A model generated the notes under the pieces. It was not told where the DNA came from, searched no databases, and saw only the letters and a program-made list of their open reading frames with translations. Both the position numbers and the translations under genes were made by a program. From CAZOHG01 sp964579725 (lineage in GTDB: Bacteria > Zhuqueibacterota > JdFR-76 > BMS3Abin05), in contig CAZOHG010000101.1 in assembly GCA_964579725.1 (NCBI GenBank), positions 1 to 8,795 on the forward strand: DNA of 8,795 nucleotides, in the 5' to 3' direction. Positions 1 to 6,521 of the stretch are shown here, one piece after another; the first letter of the stretch is position 1; every line of letters begins with the position of its first letter.

Positions 1-1
1 T

Positions 2-1102
2 GAAAAAACAGTGCAATCGATTAAACGCGCCATCAGCGAGGCTCAGCTCATGGCTGGAACAGAGGTTGGCCCCGTGTACGTGGGCATTGCGGGCGATCAT
101 ATTCACAGCTTTAATAGCCGTGGTGTGGTAGCTGTTTCCGGCCCCAGCCACGAAATTGGCCCGGACGACGTCCGGCGAGTCATTGACGCGGCCAAAGCCG
201 TTTCGCTGCCCATCGATCGTGAAATCATTCACGTTTTGCCACAGGAATTTATTGTGGATGATCAGGACAACATTAAAGATCCCATCGGATTTTCAGGTGT
301 TCGTCTCGAAGCGGAGGTGCACATCGTAACCGGTGCCGTGACGTCGGCCCAAAATATCTACCGTTGCGTGGAGCGTGCAGGCCTTCAGGTGAAAAATATT
401 GTGCTGGAACCTCTGGCTTCCAGCTACGCCGTTTTGGGTGAAGACGAGAAGGAAATCGGCGTGGGGCTCATTGATTTGGGTGGGGGAACAACCGATATCG
501 CCCTTTTCTTTGAGGGAAGTATTCGCCACACGGCTGTTATTGGTTTAGGCGGAAGGAATGTGACCAACGACATTGCACAGGGGCTGCGCACGCCGGTAGA
601 CAAAGCCGAAAAAATTAAGCGAAAATTTGGTGCAGCGATGCCGACTGCGAATGACCAGAACACCTTGATCGAGGTGCCGGGTGTGGGCGGACGAGAAGCC
701 TCCAATGTGCCCAAGTACTATTTGACTCAGATTATTCAGCCGCGCGTTGAGGAAATTCTGACCCTGGCCAAGCGGGAGATTCAGCGGTCGGAATACCGCG
801 ATTTTCTGAACGCCGGCATTGTGTTAACCGGGGGAGGATCCATGTTGGACGGAATTGCCGAACTGGCGCAACAAATTTTCGACATGCCCGTCAAATTGGG
901 CGTCCCCCAGGGTTTTGGAGGGTTGGTTGGATTGGCCAGGACTCCCGTTCATGCTACAGGCGTGGGCCTCATTTACTACGGCATGCGCCACCATTCGGAG
1001 GAGTTCCTGATCCCGGAAGAAGAAACAGCGGCTGAAGGAGACAACCATTTATTCAATCGAATTTTCCACACCATGAAGCGCTGGGTCACGGAATATTTTT
1101 AA
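2..1102 (+). CDS. ftsA: Cell division protein FtsA, 5'-truncated by window edge
   Basis: Actin-like ATPase that tethers FtsZ filaments to the inner face of the cytoplasmic membrane and recruits later divisome proteins. The frame is open from base 2 to the TAA at 1100-1102. The GTG at 11 is internal, since the family begins roughly 45-50 residues earlier with the first phosphate loop, which lies outside the window; about 366 residues are visible. Seen: the start of the 1C domain (AISEAQLMAG), the second phosphate motif DLGGGTTD (about 475-500), the adenosine motif LTGGGSMLDG (about 824-853), and a C-terminal amphipathic segment, LFNRIFHTMKRWVTEYF (about 1049-1099), which fits the FtsA membrane-targeting helix and shows that the 3' end is intact. 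ftsZ follows on the same strand but 393 bases away, an unusually wide gap for this pair. Confidence 0.96.
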   Translation, partial: EKTVQSIKRAISEAQLMAGTEVGPVYVGIAGDHIHSFNSRGVVAVSGPSHEIGPDDVRRVIDAAKAVSLPIDREIIHVLPQEFIVDDQDNIKDPIGFSGVRLEAEVHIVTGAVTSAQNIYRCVERAGLQVKNIVLEPLASSYAVLGEDEKEIGVGLIDLGGGTTDIALFFEGSIRHTAVIGLGGRNVTNDIAQGLRTPVDKAEKIKRKFGAAMPTANDQNTLIEVPGVGGREASNVPKYYLTQIIQPRVEEILTLAKREIQRSEYRDFLNAGIVLTGGGSMLDGIAELAQQIFDMPVKLGVPQGFGGLVGLARTPVHATGVGLIYYGMRHHSEEFLIPEEETAAEGDNHLFNRIFHTMKRWVTEYF

Positions 1103-1110
1103 AACCTCGT

Positions 1111-1195
1111 CCCCAAGGGGCAAAATAGAATAGCCCGGGGTAACACCTTGGGGAAAATGGAAAGCCTCGTTTTTGAAAATCACCCTGAAGGGGTG
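1111..1195. repeat. Cluster of three GC-rich hairpins, REP/MITE-like intergenic repeat
   Basis: Three hairpins in 85 bases: CCCCAAGGGG (1111-1120); CCCGGGGT-aac-ACCTTGGG (1134-1152, 8 pairs including two G:T, 3-base loop); and CACCCT-gaa-GGGGTG (1181-1195, 6 pairs including one G:T). Between them are short AT-rich linkers (aaaatagaata, gaaaatgg) and the last is followed by gcgataaaaatt. This style of 'CCCGGGGT...ACC..GGG' plus 'ACCCTGAAGGGGT' units resembles a short palindromic intergenic repeat I remember from FCB-group and other environmental genomes; that link is from memory. A near-direct repeat, AAAACCTCGT (1101-1110) and AAAGCCTCGT (1161-1170), flanks the first two hairpins. No U-tract follows any stem, so these are not standard terminators. 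Confidence 0.55.
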
Positions 1196-1227
1196 CGATA
1201 AAAATTTTGGGGCGGGCAGGTTGAGGT

Positions 1228-1277
1228 GACGCTCGAAAGACAATTTGTGTCCCCGCAAAAAAGGTTTTTTCGAGGTC
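1228..1277. repeat. Inverted repeat with 29-base loop
   Basis: Arms GACgCTCGAAA (1228-1238) and TTTCGAGGTC (1268-1277) are complementary over 10 pairs with one bulged G. The loop itself contains AAAAAA-gg-TTTTTT (1257-1270), which partly competes with the outer stem. It lies directly after the hairpin cluster and may be part of the same element or a structured stretch of the ftsZ leader. Confidence 0.4.
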
Positions 1278-1410
1278 TTTGATTTTAGAACAAGGAACGC
1301 TGATTTTCGATTTTAGAGGTTTTCACAACCGCGTCCGCAGGAGGCGGCTGAGCGAAGCCCGCTCACAAATAAATTGGTCAGTGAACGTCTTTGCGAAGGA
1401 GAAAACCATA

Positions 1411-1418
1411 AAGGAGGG
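1411..1418 (+). promoter_or_regulatory. Orphan strong Shine-Dalgarno sequence in ftsZ leader
   Basis: AAGGAGGG is nearly fully complementary to the 16S 3' end, yet the next bases (taaaATCGAC) give no ATG, GTG or TTG at 5-10 bases. It sits 77 bases upstream of the ftsZ start. It may be the ribosome binding site of a leader peptide with a rare start (ATC at 1423), or an mRNA-protecting ribosome-binding element like the STAB-SD of Bacillus leaders. The role is inferred. Confidence 0.4.
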
Positions 1419-1495
1419 TAAAATCGACAAACGACAAAAGAAACTTTTTGCAAAGAGAAGTGTGCAACGGAACATAAGAGAGGGAGAAAAACGTC

Positions 1496-2674
1496 ATGGC
1501 CTTAACCTTTGAATTTGACAATGTGGCCGACCAATCGGCAAAAATGAAAGTTGTCGGGATCGGTGGTGCCGGCGGAAACGCTATCAACCAGATGATTGAA
1601 GCGGAGCTGAAAGGCGTGGATTTTTTGGCTATTAACACGGATTTGCAGGCCCTGAACTTCAACAAGGCCAAAAACAAAATCCAAATTGGGAAAAAATTAA
1701 CCAAGGGATTGGGAGCCGGGGCCAACCCGGACATCGGACAAAAGGCAATCGAAGAAGACCGGGAATCGGTGGCGGCCGCGCTTCAAGACATCGATATGGT
1801 CTTTATTACGGCCGGAATGGGCGGCGGTACAGGAACCGGCGCCGCACCCATTGTGGCGGAAATCGCCAAAGAAATGGGTGCCCTGACGGTAGCCATTGTA
1901 ACCAAGCCTTTTCAGTTTGAAGGCATTAAGCGCATGAAACGTGCCATGGAGGGGATTCGCCGGCTGCGTGAAAAAGTGGACACGTTAATCGTCATTCCGA
2001 ACCAACGCCTTTTTTCCGTTGTGCCGAAGGGCACACCTCTGTTGGAGGCCTTTCGTATGGCGGATGACGTGCTGTTACACGCCACGAAAGGCATCTCGGA
2101 CCTCATTACGGAACCGGGACTGATTAACCTGGATTTCGCAGATGTTCGGACGGTGATGTCCGAAATGGGCGACGCTCTCATGGGAACAGGTGTCTCCAAC
2201 GGGCAAGACCGCGCCCAGGAGGCGGCCATGCGCGCCATTTCCAGTCCCTTGCTGGAAGACGTCTCTATTTCGGGGGCACAAGGTGTGCTCATTAATATTA
2301 CGGGCGGCCTGGACCTCTCACTGGACGATGTGAACAATGCCACTTCCATTATTTTTGAGGCGGCCGGTCAGGAGGCCAATATTATTTTCGGCGCGATTTT
2401 AGACGAAAATATTCAAGATGAAGTGCGGGTAACCGTTATTGCAACCGGCCTGAATCCGGCCACGGCTGCCCCCGGGCAGGAAGAAAACAAAAATGTGATT
2501 GAACTTTTCGGGACACGGCGTAAGGTATTGGACATTCCGACCTTTAAGCGCAGGGAAAATACCTTGTTCCCACTGGGAACACCCTCCGAGACGTCCAAAA
2601 ATGAGCTGGATTTTTCTGCCGAGGACGACCTGGACATCCCGACCTATTTACGAAAAAAACAGGCACAGGAGTAA
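1496..2674 (+). CDS. ftsZ: Cell division protein FtsZ
   Basis: Tubulin-like GTPase that polymerises into the Z ring at mid-cell. The product of 392 residues is of normal length. Seen: N-terminal nucleotide-binding start VVGIGGAGGNAINQM (19-33), NTD at 47-49, the tubulin signature GGGTGTG (109-115), the T7 synergy loop NLDFADV (211-217) with its catalytic acidic residues, the C-terminal GTPase-activating domain to about 320, a linker, and the conserved C-terminal peptide DIPTYLRKK (380-388) that binds FtsA and other partners. The ATG at 1496 is preceded by AGAGAGGGAG (1477-1486) at good spacing and matches the family start. The linker holds a second, related motif, LDIPTFKRRE (345-354). It follows ftsA on the same strand and is closed by a terminator at 2708-2738. 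Confidence 0.98.
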   Translation: MALTFEFDNVADQSAKMKVVGIGGAGGNAINQMIEAELKGVDFLAINTDLQALNFNKAKNKIQIGKKLTKGLGAGANPDIGQKAIEEDRESVAAALQDIDMVFITAGMGGGTGTGAAPIVAEIAKEMGALTVAIVTKPFQFEGIKRMKRAMEGIRRLREKVDTLIVIPNQRLFSVVPKGTPLLEAFRMADDVLLHATKGISDLITEPGLINLDFADVRTVMSEMGDALMGTGVSNGQDRAQEAAMRAISSPLLEDVSISGAQGVLINITGGLDLSLDDVNNATSIIFEAAGQEANIIFGAILDENIQDEVRVTVIATGLNPATAAPGQEENKNVIELFGTRRKVLDIPTFKRRENTLFPLGTPSETSKNELDFSAEDDLDIPTYLRKKQAQE

Positions 2675-2707
2675 CGCCGAAAAAAAGTGGCGAAAAATAG
2701 GGGCAAT

Positions 2708-2738
2708 AAAAAAGGCGTTTTTTCAAACGCCTTTTTTT
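2708..2738 (+). terminator. Intrinsic terminator after ftsZ (bidirectional)
   Basis: GGCGTTT (2714-2720), loop TTTC, AAACGCC (2725-2731), then seven T. An A-run (2708-2713) precedes the stem, so the structure also reads as a terminator from the other strand. It lies 33 bases past the ftsZ stop. Confidence 0.92.
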
Positions 2739-2751
2739 GTTAAGAGAAAAT

Positions 2752-2779
2752 AAAAAAAGCGGAAACAACTCCGCTTTTT
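2752..2779 (-). terminator. Intrinsic terminator for rpmB (bidirectional)
   Basis: On the + strand AGCGGA (2758-2763), loop AACAAC, TCCGCT (2770-2775), flanked by an A-run before and T-run after. Read on the minus strand it gives a stem followed by a run of T about 15 bases after the rpmB stop. With the terminator at 2708-2738 it insulates the convergent ftsZ and rpmB units. Confidence 0.88.
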
Positions 2780-2790
2780 GTTTTCATTGA

Positions 2791-2985
2791 TTAAGCAGCC
2801 TTCGTCACACGGCCAGATCGAATACACTCTGTACAAACGGTCATTCGCTTTACGGTACCATTTTCGAGTCGCACGCGGACGCGCTGCAAATTGGGTAACC
2901 AACGCCGTTTTGACAAATTGTGGGCGTGACTGACGTTGTTCCCAACAATGGGCCCTTTTCCACAAATTTCACAACGCTTCGCCAT
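2791..2985 (-). CDS. rpmB: 50S ribosomal protein L28
   Basis: Small basic protein of the large ribosomal subunit. The 64-residue product starts MAKRCEICGKGP and has the L28 hallmark HAHNLSKRRWLPNLQRVRV (20-38). It is of the zinc-binding type, with Cys5/Cys8 and Cys51/Cys54 as two CxxC pairs. The ATG (2983-2985) is preceded on the minus strand by AAGGAGA (2995-3001). It stands alone, with no rpmG or other ribosomal neighbour in the window, between convergent ftsZ and divergent ppa, and has its own promoter (3026-3054) and terminator. Confidence 0.96.
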   Translation of the reverse strand: MAKRCEICGKGPIVGNNVSHAHNLSKRRWLPNLQRVRVRLENGTVKRMTVCTECIRSGRVTKAA

Positions 2986-3025
2986 CTTTATCCATCTCCT
3001 TTGTTTTCAGTGAAGAACGCTGTTA

Positions 3026-3054
3026 AAAATACAAAAGAAAAAATGAAAATGCAA
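3026..3054 (-). promoter_or_regulatory. Predicted sigma70-type promoter of rpmB
   Basis: On the minus strand: -35 TTGCAT (3049-3054), 17-base spacer, -10 TATTTT (3026-3031). Transcription would begin near 3019, giving a leader of about 35 bases before the rpmB start. The flanks are AT-rich. Confidence 0.6.
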
Positions 3055-3167
3055 GATTTTTTTCGGATTCGGCCGCAATTCTTCTTCCCCATTGGGACTT
3101 CTTTCACGCAAACTCAGGGTGAGAACAATCAACAAATCCAAAACGTCGGGAAACGGTGAAAAAAGAT

Positions 3168-3196
3168 TTGCATCGGATTTAAAATTGTGGTTATTT
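3168..3196 (+). promoter_or_regulatory. Predicted sigma70-type promoter of ppa-dus unit
   Basis: -35 TTGCAT (3168-3173), 17-base spacer, -10 TTATTT (3191-3196; TATTTT one base later with 18-base spacing). Transcription would begin near 3203, about 55 bases before the ppa ATG. It uses the same -35 hexamer as the divergent rpmB promoter. Confidence 0.5.
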
Positions 3197-3258
3197 TTGA
3201 ACACACACAAAGCTAAGTTCAAAAAGATTTGACCGAGAACCAATTTGAGGAGAAAAAA

Positions 3259-3918
3259 ATGCCCACTCAACCCGAACCCGCCTGGAAACTGTTCGGTCAG
3301 TTTTTTCAGGCACACCCCTGGCACGGAATCCCTGTAGGGAACCAAGCCCCCGAAAAAGTGAACACCTACGTTGAAATTGTTCCTACCGACACGGTAAAGT
3401 ACGAATTGGACAAACCAACCGGCCTTTTGAAGGTCGATCGGCCCCAGAAATTTTCCAGCATGCCGCCCATGTTGTACGGATTGATTCCCCGCACCTATTG
3501 CGGCAATCGCATTGGAAACTTTTGCGCCGAAAAAACGAACCGAAAAGATATTGTAGGCGACGGGGATCCTCTGGACATCTGCATTTTAACCGAACGTCCA
3601 ATTTCGCACGGAAATATTATTGTAACGGCTGTTCCCATCGGCGGATTTCGCATGTTGGACGGCAACGAAGCCGATGATAAAATCGTCGCCTACATGAATA
3701 ACGACCCCATTTTTAGTCAATGGCAGGATATTAAAGATGTCCCCAAGGCGTTGATTGAGCGGCTTCGGCACTATTTTTTGACCTACAAAGATATTCCGGG
3801 GGCAGTGGAACACAACACCGAAATCACTCACGTGTACGGACGAGAAGAGGCTTTGGAAATAATTCGCCTGAGTTTTGAGGATTACAACGAGAAATTTTCC
3901 GGTTTGTGGGTGCGGTAA
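3259..3918 (+). CDS. ppa: Inorganic pyrophosphatase, family I (soluble)
   Basis: Cytoplasmic Mg-dependent enzyme that hydrolyses pyrophosphate to two phosphates, pulling biosynthetic reactions forward. The ATG at 3259 is chosen because GAGGAGA (3247-3253) lies just upstream; an in-frame TTG at 3229 would add 10 residues without a good ribosome binding site. The product is 219 residues, longer than the ~175 of E. coli because of an N-terminal extension with HPWHGIPVG. Active-site residues can be matched: Glu39, Lys47 and Glu49 (KYELDKPTG), Arg61, Tyr73, the signature GDGDPLD (100-106) with Asp101, Asp103 and Asp106, Asp134, Asp139, Lys141, and Tyr176-Lys177. The numbering against E. coli is my hand alignment. 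The stop is 3 bases before the dihydrouridine synthase start, so the two are probably co-transcribed. Confidence 0.95.
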   Translation: MPTQPEPAWKLFGQFFQAHPWHGIPVGNQAPEKVNTYVEIVPTDTVKYELDKPTGLLKVDRPQKFSSMPPMLYGLIPRTYCGNRIGNFCAEKTNRKDIVGDGDPLDICILTERPISHGNIIVTAVPIGGFRMLDGNEADDKIVAYMNNDPIFSQWQDIKDVPKALIERLRHYFLTYKDIPGAVEHNTEITHVYGREEALEIIRLSFEDYNEKFSGLWVR

Positions 3919-3921
3919 TTC

Positions 3922-4932
3922 ATGGTGGCGGTGCGTTCGTCGAAATTGGCCAAAGATTTTATCGGAATTCGGGTGGCCTCTTTTGCCTTTCTTTCCCCCA
4001 TGGCCGGATTTACCGACCAGCCTTTTCGGCGGATTTGCCGAAAATTAGGTGCCGGTGTGGTGTACGGGGAATTTGTGAGCGCCGACGGTTTGGTTCGTGA
4101 GAATCGCAAGACGTTGGCTCTTCTCGACTATTTGGAGGAAGAACACCCCTACGGCATTCAGCTTTTCGGGAACGATCCGGGAATCATGGCAAAAGCCGCC
4201 CAAAGATTGCGGGCATTTTCACCCGATCTTATTGACATAAATTTCGGTTGCCCCGTCCGAAAGGTGGTGAAACGGGGTGCCGGCGCGGCTTTGCTGCGCG
4301 ATCTAAATCGCATCGAGGCCATTGCCCGTGCGGTTGTGGAGGCTTCCGCCCTGCCCGTGACGGCCAAAATCCGCCTTGGTTGGTCGAAGGAGGAAATTGT
4401 AGCTCCGGAGGCGGCAGAGCGCCTTGAAAAAGCGGGCGTGCGCGCAGTAGCGGTTCATGCTCGAACGCAGAAAATGGGGTACGCTGGGAAGGCGATTTGG
4501 GATGAAATTCGACGCGTAAAGGAAGCGGTGTCGATCCCTGTCATCGGGAACGGAGACATTGTGCAGGCGTCCGACGCGTTTCGCATGACAACGGAAACCG
4601 GGTGCGAATTTGTCCTGATTGGCCGCGGCGCCGTGGGGAACCCCTGGATTTTCCGAAATATTCACCATCTCTCGGCCGTTGGTGAGGAGCTCCTGCCGCC
4701 AACGCCGGAAGAACGCTTGCATGTTTGTCTGCAACATTTTCAGTGGGCGTTGGCGTTTTACGGCGAATCCAAGGGCATTCACGAAATGCGGAAACATCTT
4801 TCGGCGTACACCAAAGGGTGGCGCGGAGCCACTCGATTGCGGGCCCGGCTCATGCAGCTTGAAAATCCGACAGAAATTGAAAAACTTCTAAAGGAATTTT
4901 TCCTCGCGTCCGAAACCATTCCCCTTTCTTGA
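3922..4932 (+). CDS. dusB: tRNA-dihydrouridine synthase, DusB-like
   Basis: FMN-dependent enzyme that reduces selected uridines in tRNA to dihydrouridine with NADPH. The 336-residue product has an N-terminal TIM-barrel with SPMAGFTDQPFR (25-36), INFGCPVRKVVKRGAGAALL (106-125) carrying the catalytic Cys110, Lys149 in TAKIRLGW, His179 in VHARTQ, and phosphate-binding loops GNGDI (209-213) and GRGAVGNPWIF (234-244). The C-terminal helical domain (from about 262) contains HEMRKHLSAYTKG, typical of the DusB group. The ATG lies 3 bases after the ppa stop and has no clear Shine-Dalgarno, so translation is probably coupled to ppa. About 12 extra N-terminal residues precede the usual family start, so a slightly later GTG or TTG is possible. 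The subgroup DusB is inferred from similarity. Confidence 0.92.
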   Translation: MVAVRSSKLAKDFIGIRVASFAFLSPMAGFTDQPFRRICRKLGAGVVYGEFVSADGLVRENRKTLALLDYLEEEHPYGIQLFGNDPGIMAKAAQRLRAFSPDLIDINFGCPVRKVVKRGAGAALLRDLNRIEAIARAVVEASALPVTAKIRLGWSKEEIVAPEAAERLEKAGVRAVAVHARTQKMGYAGKAIWDEIRRVKEAVSIPVIGNGDIVQASDAFRMTTETGCEFVLIGRGAVGNPWIFRNIHHLSAVGEELLPPTPEERLHVCLQHFQWALAFYGESKGIHEMRKHLSAYTKGWRGATRLRARLMQLENPTEIEKLLKEFFLASETIPLS

Positions 4933-5211
4933 ATCTAAAAAATTCCCAACGGGACGGTGTCAAAGCGAACCCTGTTTGTTCGGCTGAGCTCGGTGTCTTT
5001 TTTGCCTTTTTCAAAAAAATGCTTGACATTTTGTTAACTTTACCCTAAATTAGAATGTTCAAGAAATGAAATAACTTTTTGTTTCGAGATCGATTTCCGC
5101 ATTTCTATTCCTTTTAAAATTAAACAGTAAGACAAGTGCAAGGGGGGACAACCACAGGGAACTTGTATAAACATCTTAATTTTCAAACCACTATTTCAAG
5201 GGATTTTTCAC
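4933..5211. other. dus-ROK intergenic region with promoter and long leader
   Basis: These 279 bases hold a weak stem, CGAAC...GTTCG, near 4966-4982, with a T-run beginning about 15 bases further on. I would not call this a firm terminator. The promoter at 5023-5051 follows, then a leader of about 150 bases. The leader carries ACAAGT (5132-5137) and ACTTGT (5161-5166) as distant complementary arms around a GGGGGG run, and the ROK ribosome binding site AAGGGA (5198-5203). No gene was found. Confidence 0.6.
5023..5051 (+). promoter_or_regulatory. Predicted strong sigma70-type promoter of ROK regulator gene
   Basis: Perfect -35 TTGACA (5023-5028), 17-base spacer, -10 TAAATT (5046-5051). Transcription would start near 5058, leaving a leader of roughly 154 bases before the ATG at 5212. 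Confidence 0.75.
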
Positions 5212-6420
5212 ATGGAAAACCTTGCATTACCGATTCAAGTTAAAAATTCAAAGGAACGACGGGTTCTGAATATTATCCGGCTTTACGGTGAGGTCTCCGG
5301 GGCTCAAATCGCCCGCATATCGAATATCTTGCCTTCCACTATTGTGTACATTTTGCGTTCGTTAAAGAAAAAGGAATTGATTCAAGTCAGCCGCATTGGC
5401 AATTCGACCGTCGTTGGCGGGAAGCCGCCCACATTGTGGCAGCTTCGAAGCGACCGCGGCGTCATGATTGGTTTGGAGGTTATTCCGAAAGAGATTCGTT
5501 CCTCGATTGTTGATTTTTCAAATAAGATTATTTTTCAGGAGAAAAAACAAAGCACCACCCCCCTGAACGGCGAAAATCTGATTGAATCCGTCAGCGCGTA
5601 CGTTCGAGATTTAATGGGGCGCCAGGGGCTTTCAGCGGAAAAAATGATCGGGTTGGGTGTGGCGTTGCCCGGTCTGGTGGATTCCAAAAATGGTGTCGTT
5701 CGGTATTCAAAATCTTTGAAAATCAAAAATCTGCAACTCGGCGAGCACCTCAGTCAGGCTTTGGGCCTGCCCGTCCGAGTAGCCAATGACGCTAATGCCG
5801 GCGCATTGGGCATCCGTTGGTATCCGAATTCGATGGACGAGTTGCCGGAAGATATTGTTTACCTGACCATTAACGAAGATTTCTTTAGCATTGGGGCCGG
5901 TCTGATCATGGGGCACAAGTTGTACGAGGGCCATTCCGGCACGGCGGGGGAGATTTTCCCCATTTTGCCGCCAATTTCAAAATTGGTGAAAAAAGCGGCC
6001 GAAAAATTCGGTGCGGAGGCTCCGGCTATTCAGGCACTCAGTCAACAAAAAGATGTTCTGTTTTCTGACCTACTCAAATGTTCCTTGAAAAACCCGCGGG
6101 TGGCCAATTTTGTTTTCCGGAATATCGGTTCCATCGTTTCGAAAAAAATTATCGACATTGTAGCACTTGTGAATCCGGAGCTTATTGTTATCGGCGGCGA
6201 CATTTCGCAAGTGAGCTTTTTTATTAAAGAATATCTCAAGCCGTACGTCAAGCGAAAATCGGCGGAATTGTTCCCGACGGGTATTTCCCTGCCGCCCATT
6301 GAATTCTCTAAATTTGGGATTTATTCGGTTTCCGTAGGAGCCACGGCTTTACTCCTCAGAGAAATATTTAGCAAAGATGACTCCAATTTGTCGAGCGCCC
6401 TAAAACGCACGGCCGTTTAG
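5212..6420 (+). CDS. ROK-family transcriptional regulator (NagC/XylR-like)
   Basis: Predicted DNA-binding regulator that senses a sugar or sugar derivative. The 402-residue product has an N-terminal winged helix (about 12-78): helix-turn-helix GEVSGAQIARISNILPSTIV (26-45) and wing GGKPPTLWQL (69-78). A ROK sugar-kinase-like fold follows with GLGVALPGLVD (147-157), NDANAGALG (192-200), the IGAGLIMGHKLYEG loop (227-240), GTAGEI (243-248), and LVNPELIVIGGD (319-330). The ATP-phosphate motif DxGxT of true ROK kinases is replaced by GLEVIPKEIR near 87-96, so it is probably not an enzyme. The usual zinc motif CxCGxxGCxE after GEIGH is absent; the only cysteine is Cys290. AAGGGA precedes the ATG at a spacing of 8. 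It converges on uxaC, which suggests a uronate-linked effector; that is inference. Confidence 0.9.
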   Translation: MENLALPIQVKNSKERRVLNIIRLYGEVSGAQIARISNILPSTIVYILRSLKKKELIQVSRIGNSTVVGGKPPTLWQLRSDRGVMIGLEVIPKEIRSSIVDFSNKIIFQEKKQSTTPLNGENLIESVSAYVRDLMGRQGLSAEKMIGLGVALPGLVDSKNGVVRYSKSLKIKNLQLGEHLSQALGLPVRVANDANAGALGIRWYPNSMDELPEDIVYLTINEDFFSIGAGLIMGHKLYEGHSGTAGEIFPILPPISKLVKKAAEKFGAEAPAIQALSQQKDVLFSDLLKCSLKNPRVANFVFRNIGSIVSKKIIDIVALVNPELIVIGGDISQVSFFIKEYLKPYVKRKSAELFPTGISLPPIEFSKFGIYSVSVGATALLLREIFSKDDSNLSSALKRTAV

Positions 6421-6521
6421 CGGTTGTTGCCAACAAGAAGATTTTTGCCTTGCCCTCAGCGAAATCGACCTGCCCGTCACTGCTGCCCTTCCCGGTGAAA
6501 AAGAAATTGTGTTCGGCGCGG
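6421..6521. other. Convergent ROK-uxaC intergenic gap
   Basis: 101 bases between two stop codons. Only a weak TTGTT-gcc-AACAA hairpin (6424-6436) and a short T-run (6441-6446) are seen, not a convincing terminator for either strand. One + strand frame reads through it with a gene-like composition (see findings). Confidence 0.4.

Larger units (their letters stand above)
1103..1495. other. ftsA-ftsZ intergenic region / ftsZ leader (393 bases)
   Basis: No convincing gene. From left to right it holds: three short GC-rich hairpins (1111-1195); a long-looped inverted repeat (1228-1277); three GATTTT copies, two of them in the 9-base direct repeat GATTTTAGA at 1281-1289 and 1309-1317; two small hairpins, CCGC/GCGG (1335-1347) and TGAGC/GCTCA (1349-1365); a strong Shine-Dalgarno-like AAGGAGGG (1411-1418) with no ATG, GTG or TTG at a usable distance; and the true ftsZ ribosome binding site just before 1496. 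I found no near-consensus promoter here, so ftsZ may be read from an upstream promoter or from a weak one. A TTG-started frame across 1279-1512 overlaps ftsZ and has a low-complexity basic product; I do not regard it as a gene. Confidence 0.7.

Noticed and set aside
1111..1160. GC-rich hairpins after ftsA as a transcription terminator
   Set aside because: No U-tract follows either stem, and the grouping of several similar hairpins fits a repeat better.
1279..1512. 77-codon + strand frame in the ftsZ leader starting at TTG
   Set aside because: Low-complexity basic product, no ribosome binding site at the TTG, runs into ftsZ in another frame. Only the internal Shine-Dalgarno at 1411 is notable.
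1912..2349. 145-codon minus-strand frame inside ftsZ
   Set aside because: Ser/Arg-rich shadow of ftsZ codons, with no family features.
3229..3258. Upstream TTG start for inorganic pyrophosphatase
   Set aside because: The ATG at 3259 has a clear GAGGAGA site at the right distance, and the extra residues of the TTG start would be encoded by that site.
4960..5018. Possible terminator after the dihydrouridine synthase gene
   Set aside because: The CGAAC/GTTCG stem is short and the T-run starts about 15 bases later, so it does not form a standard terminator.
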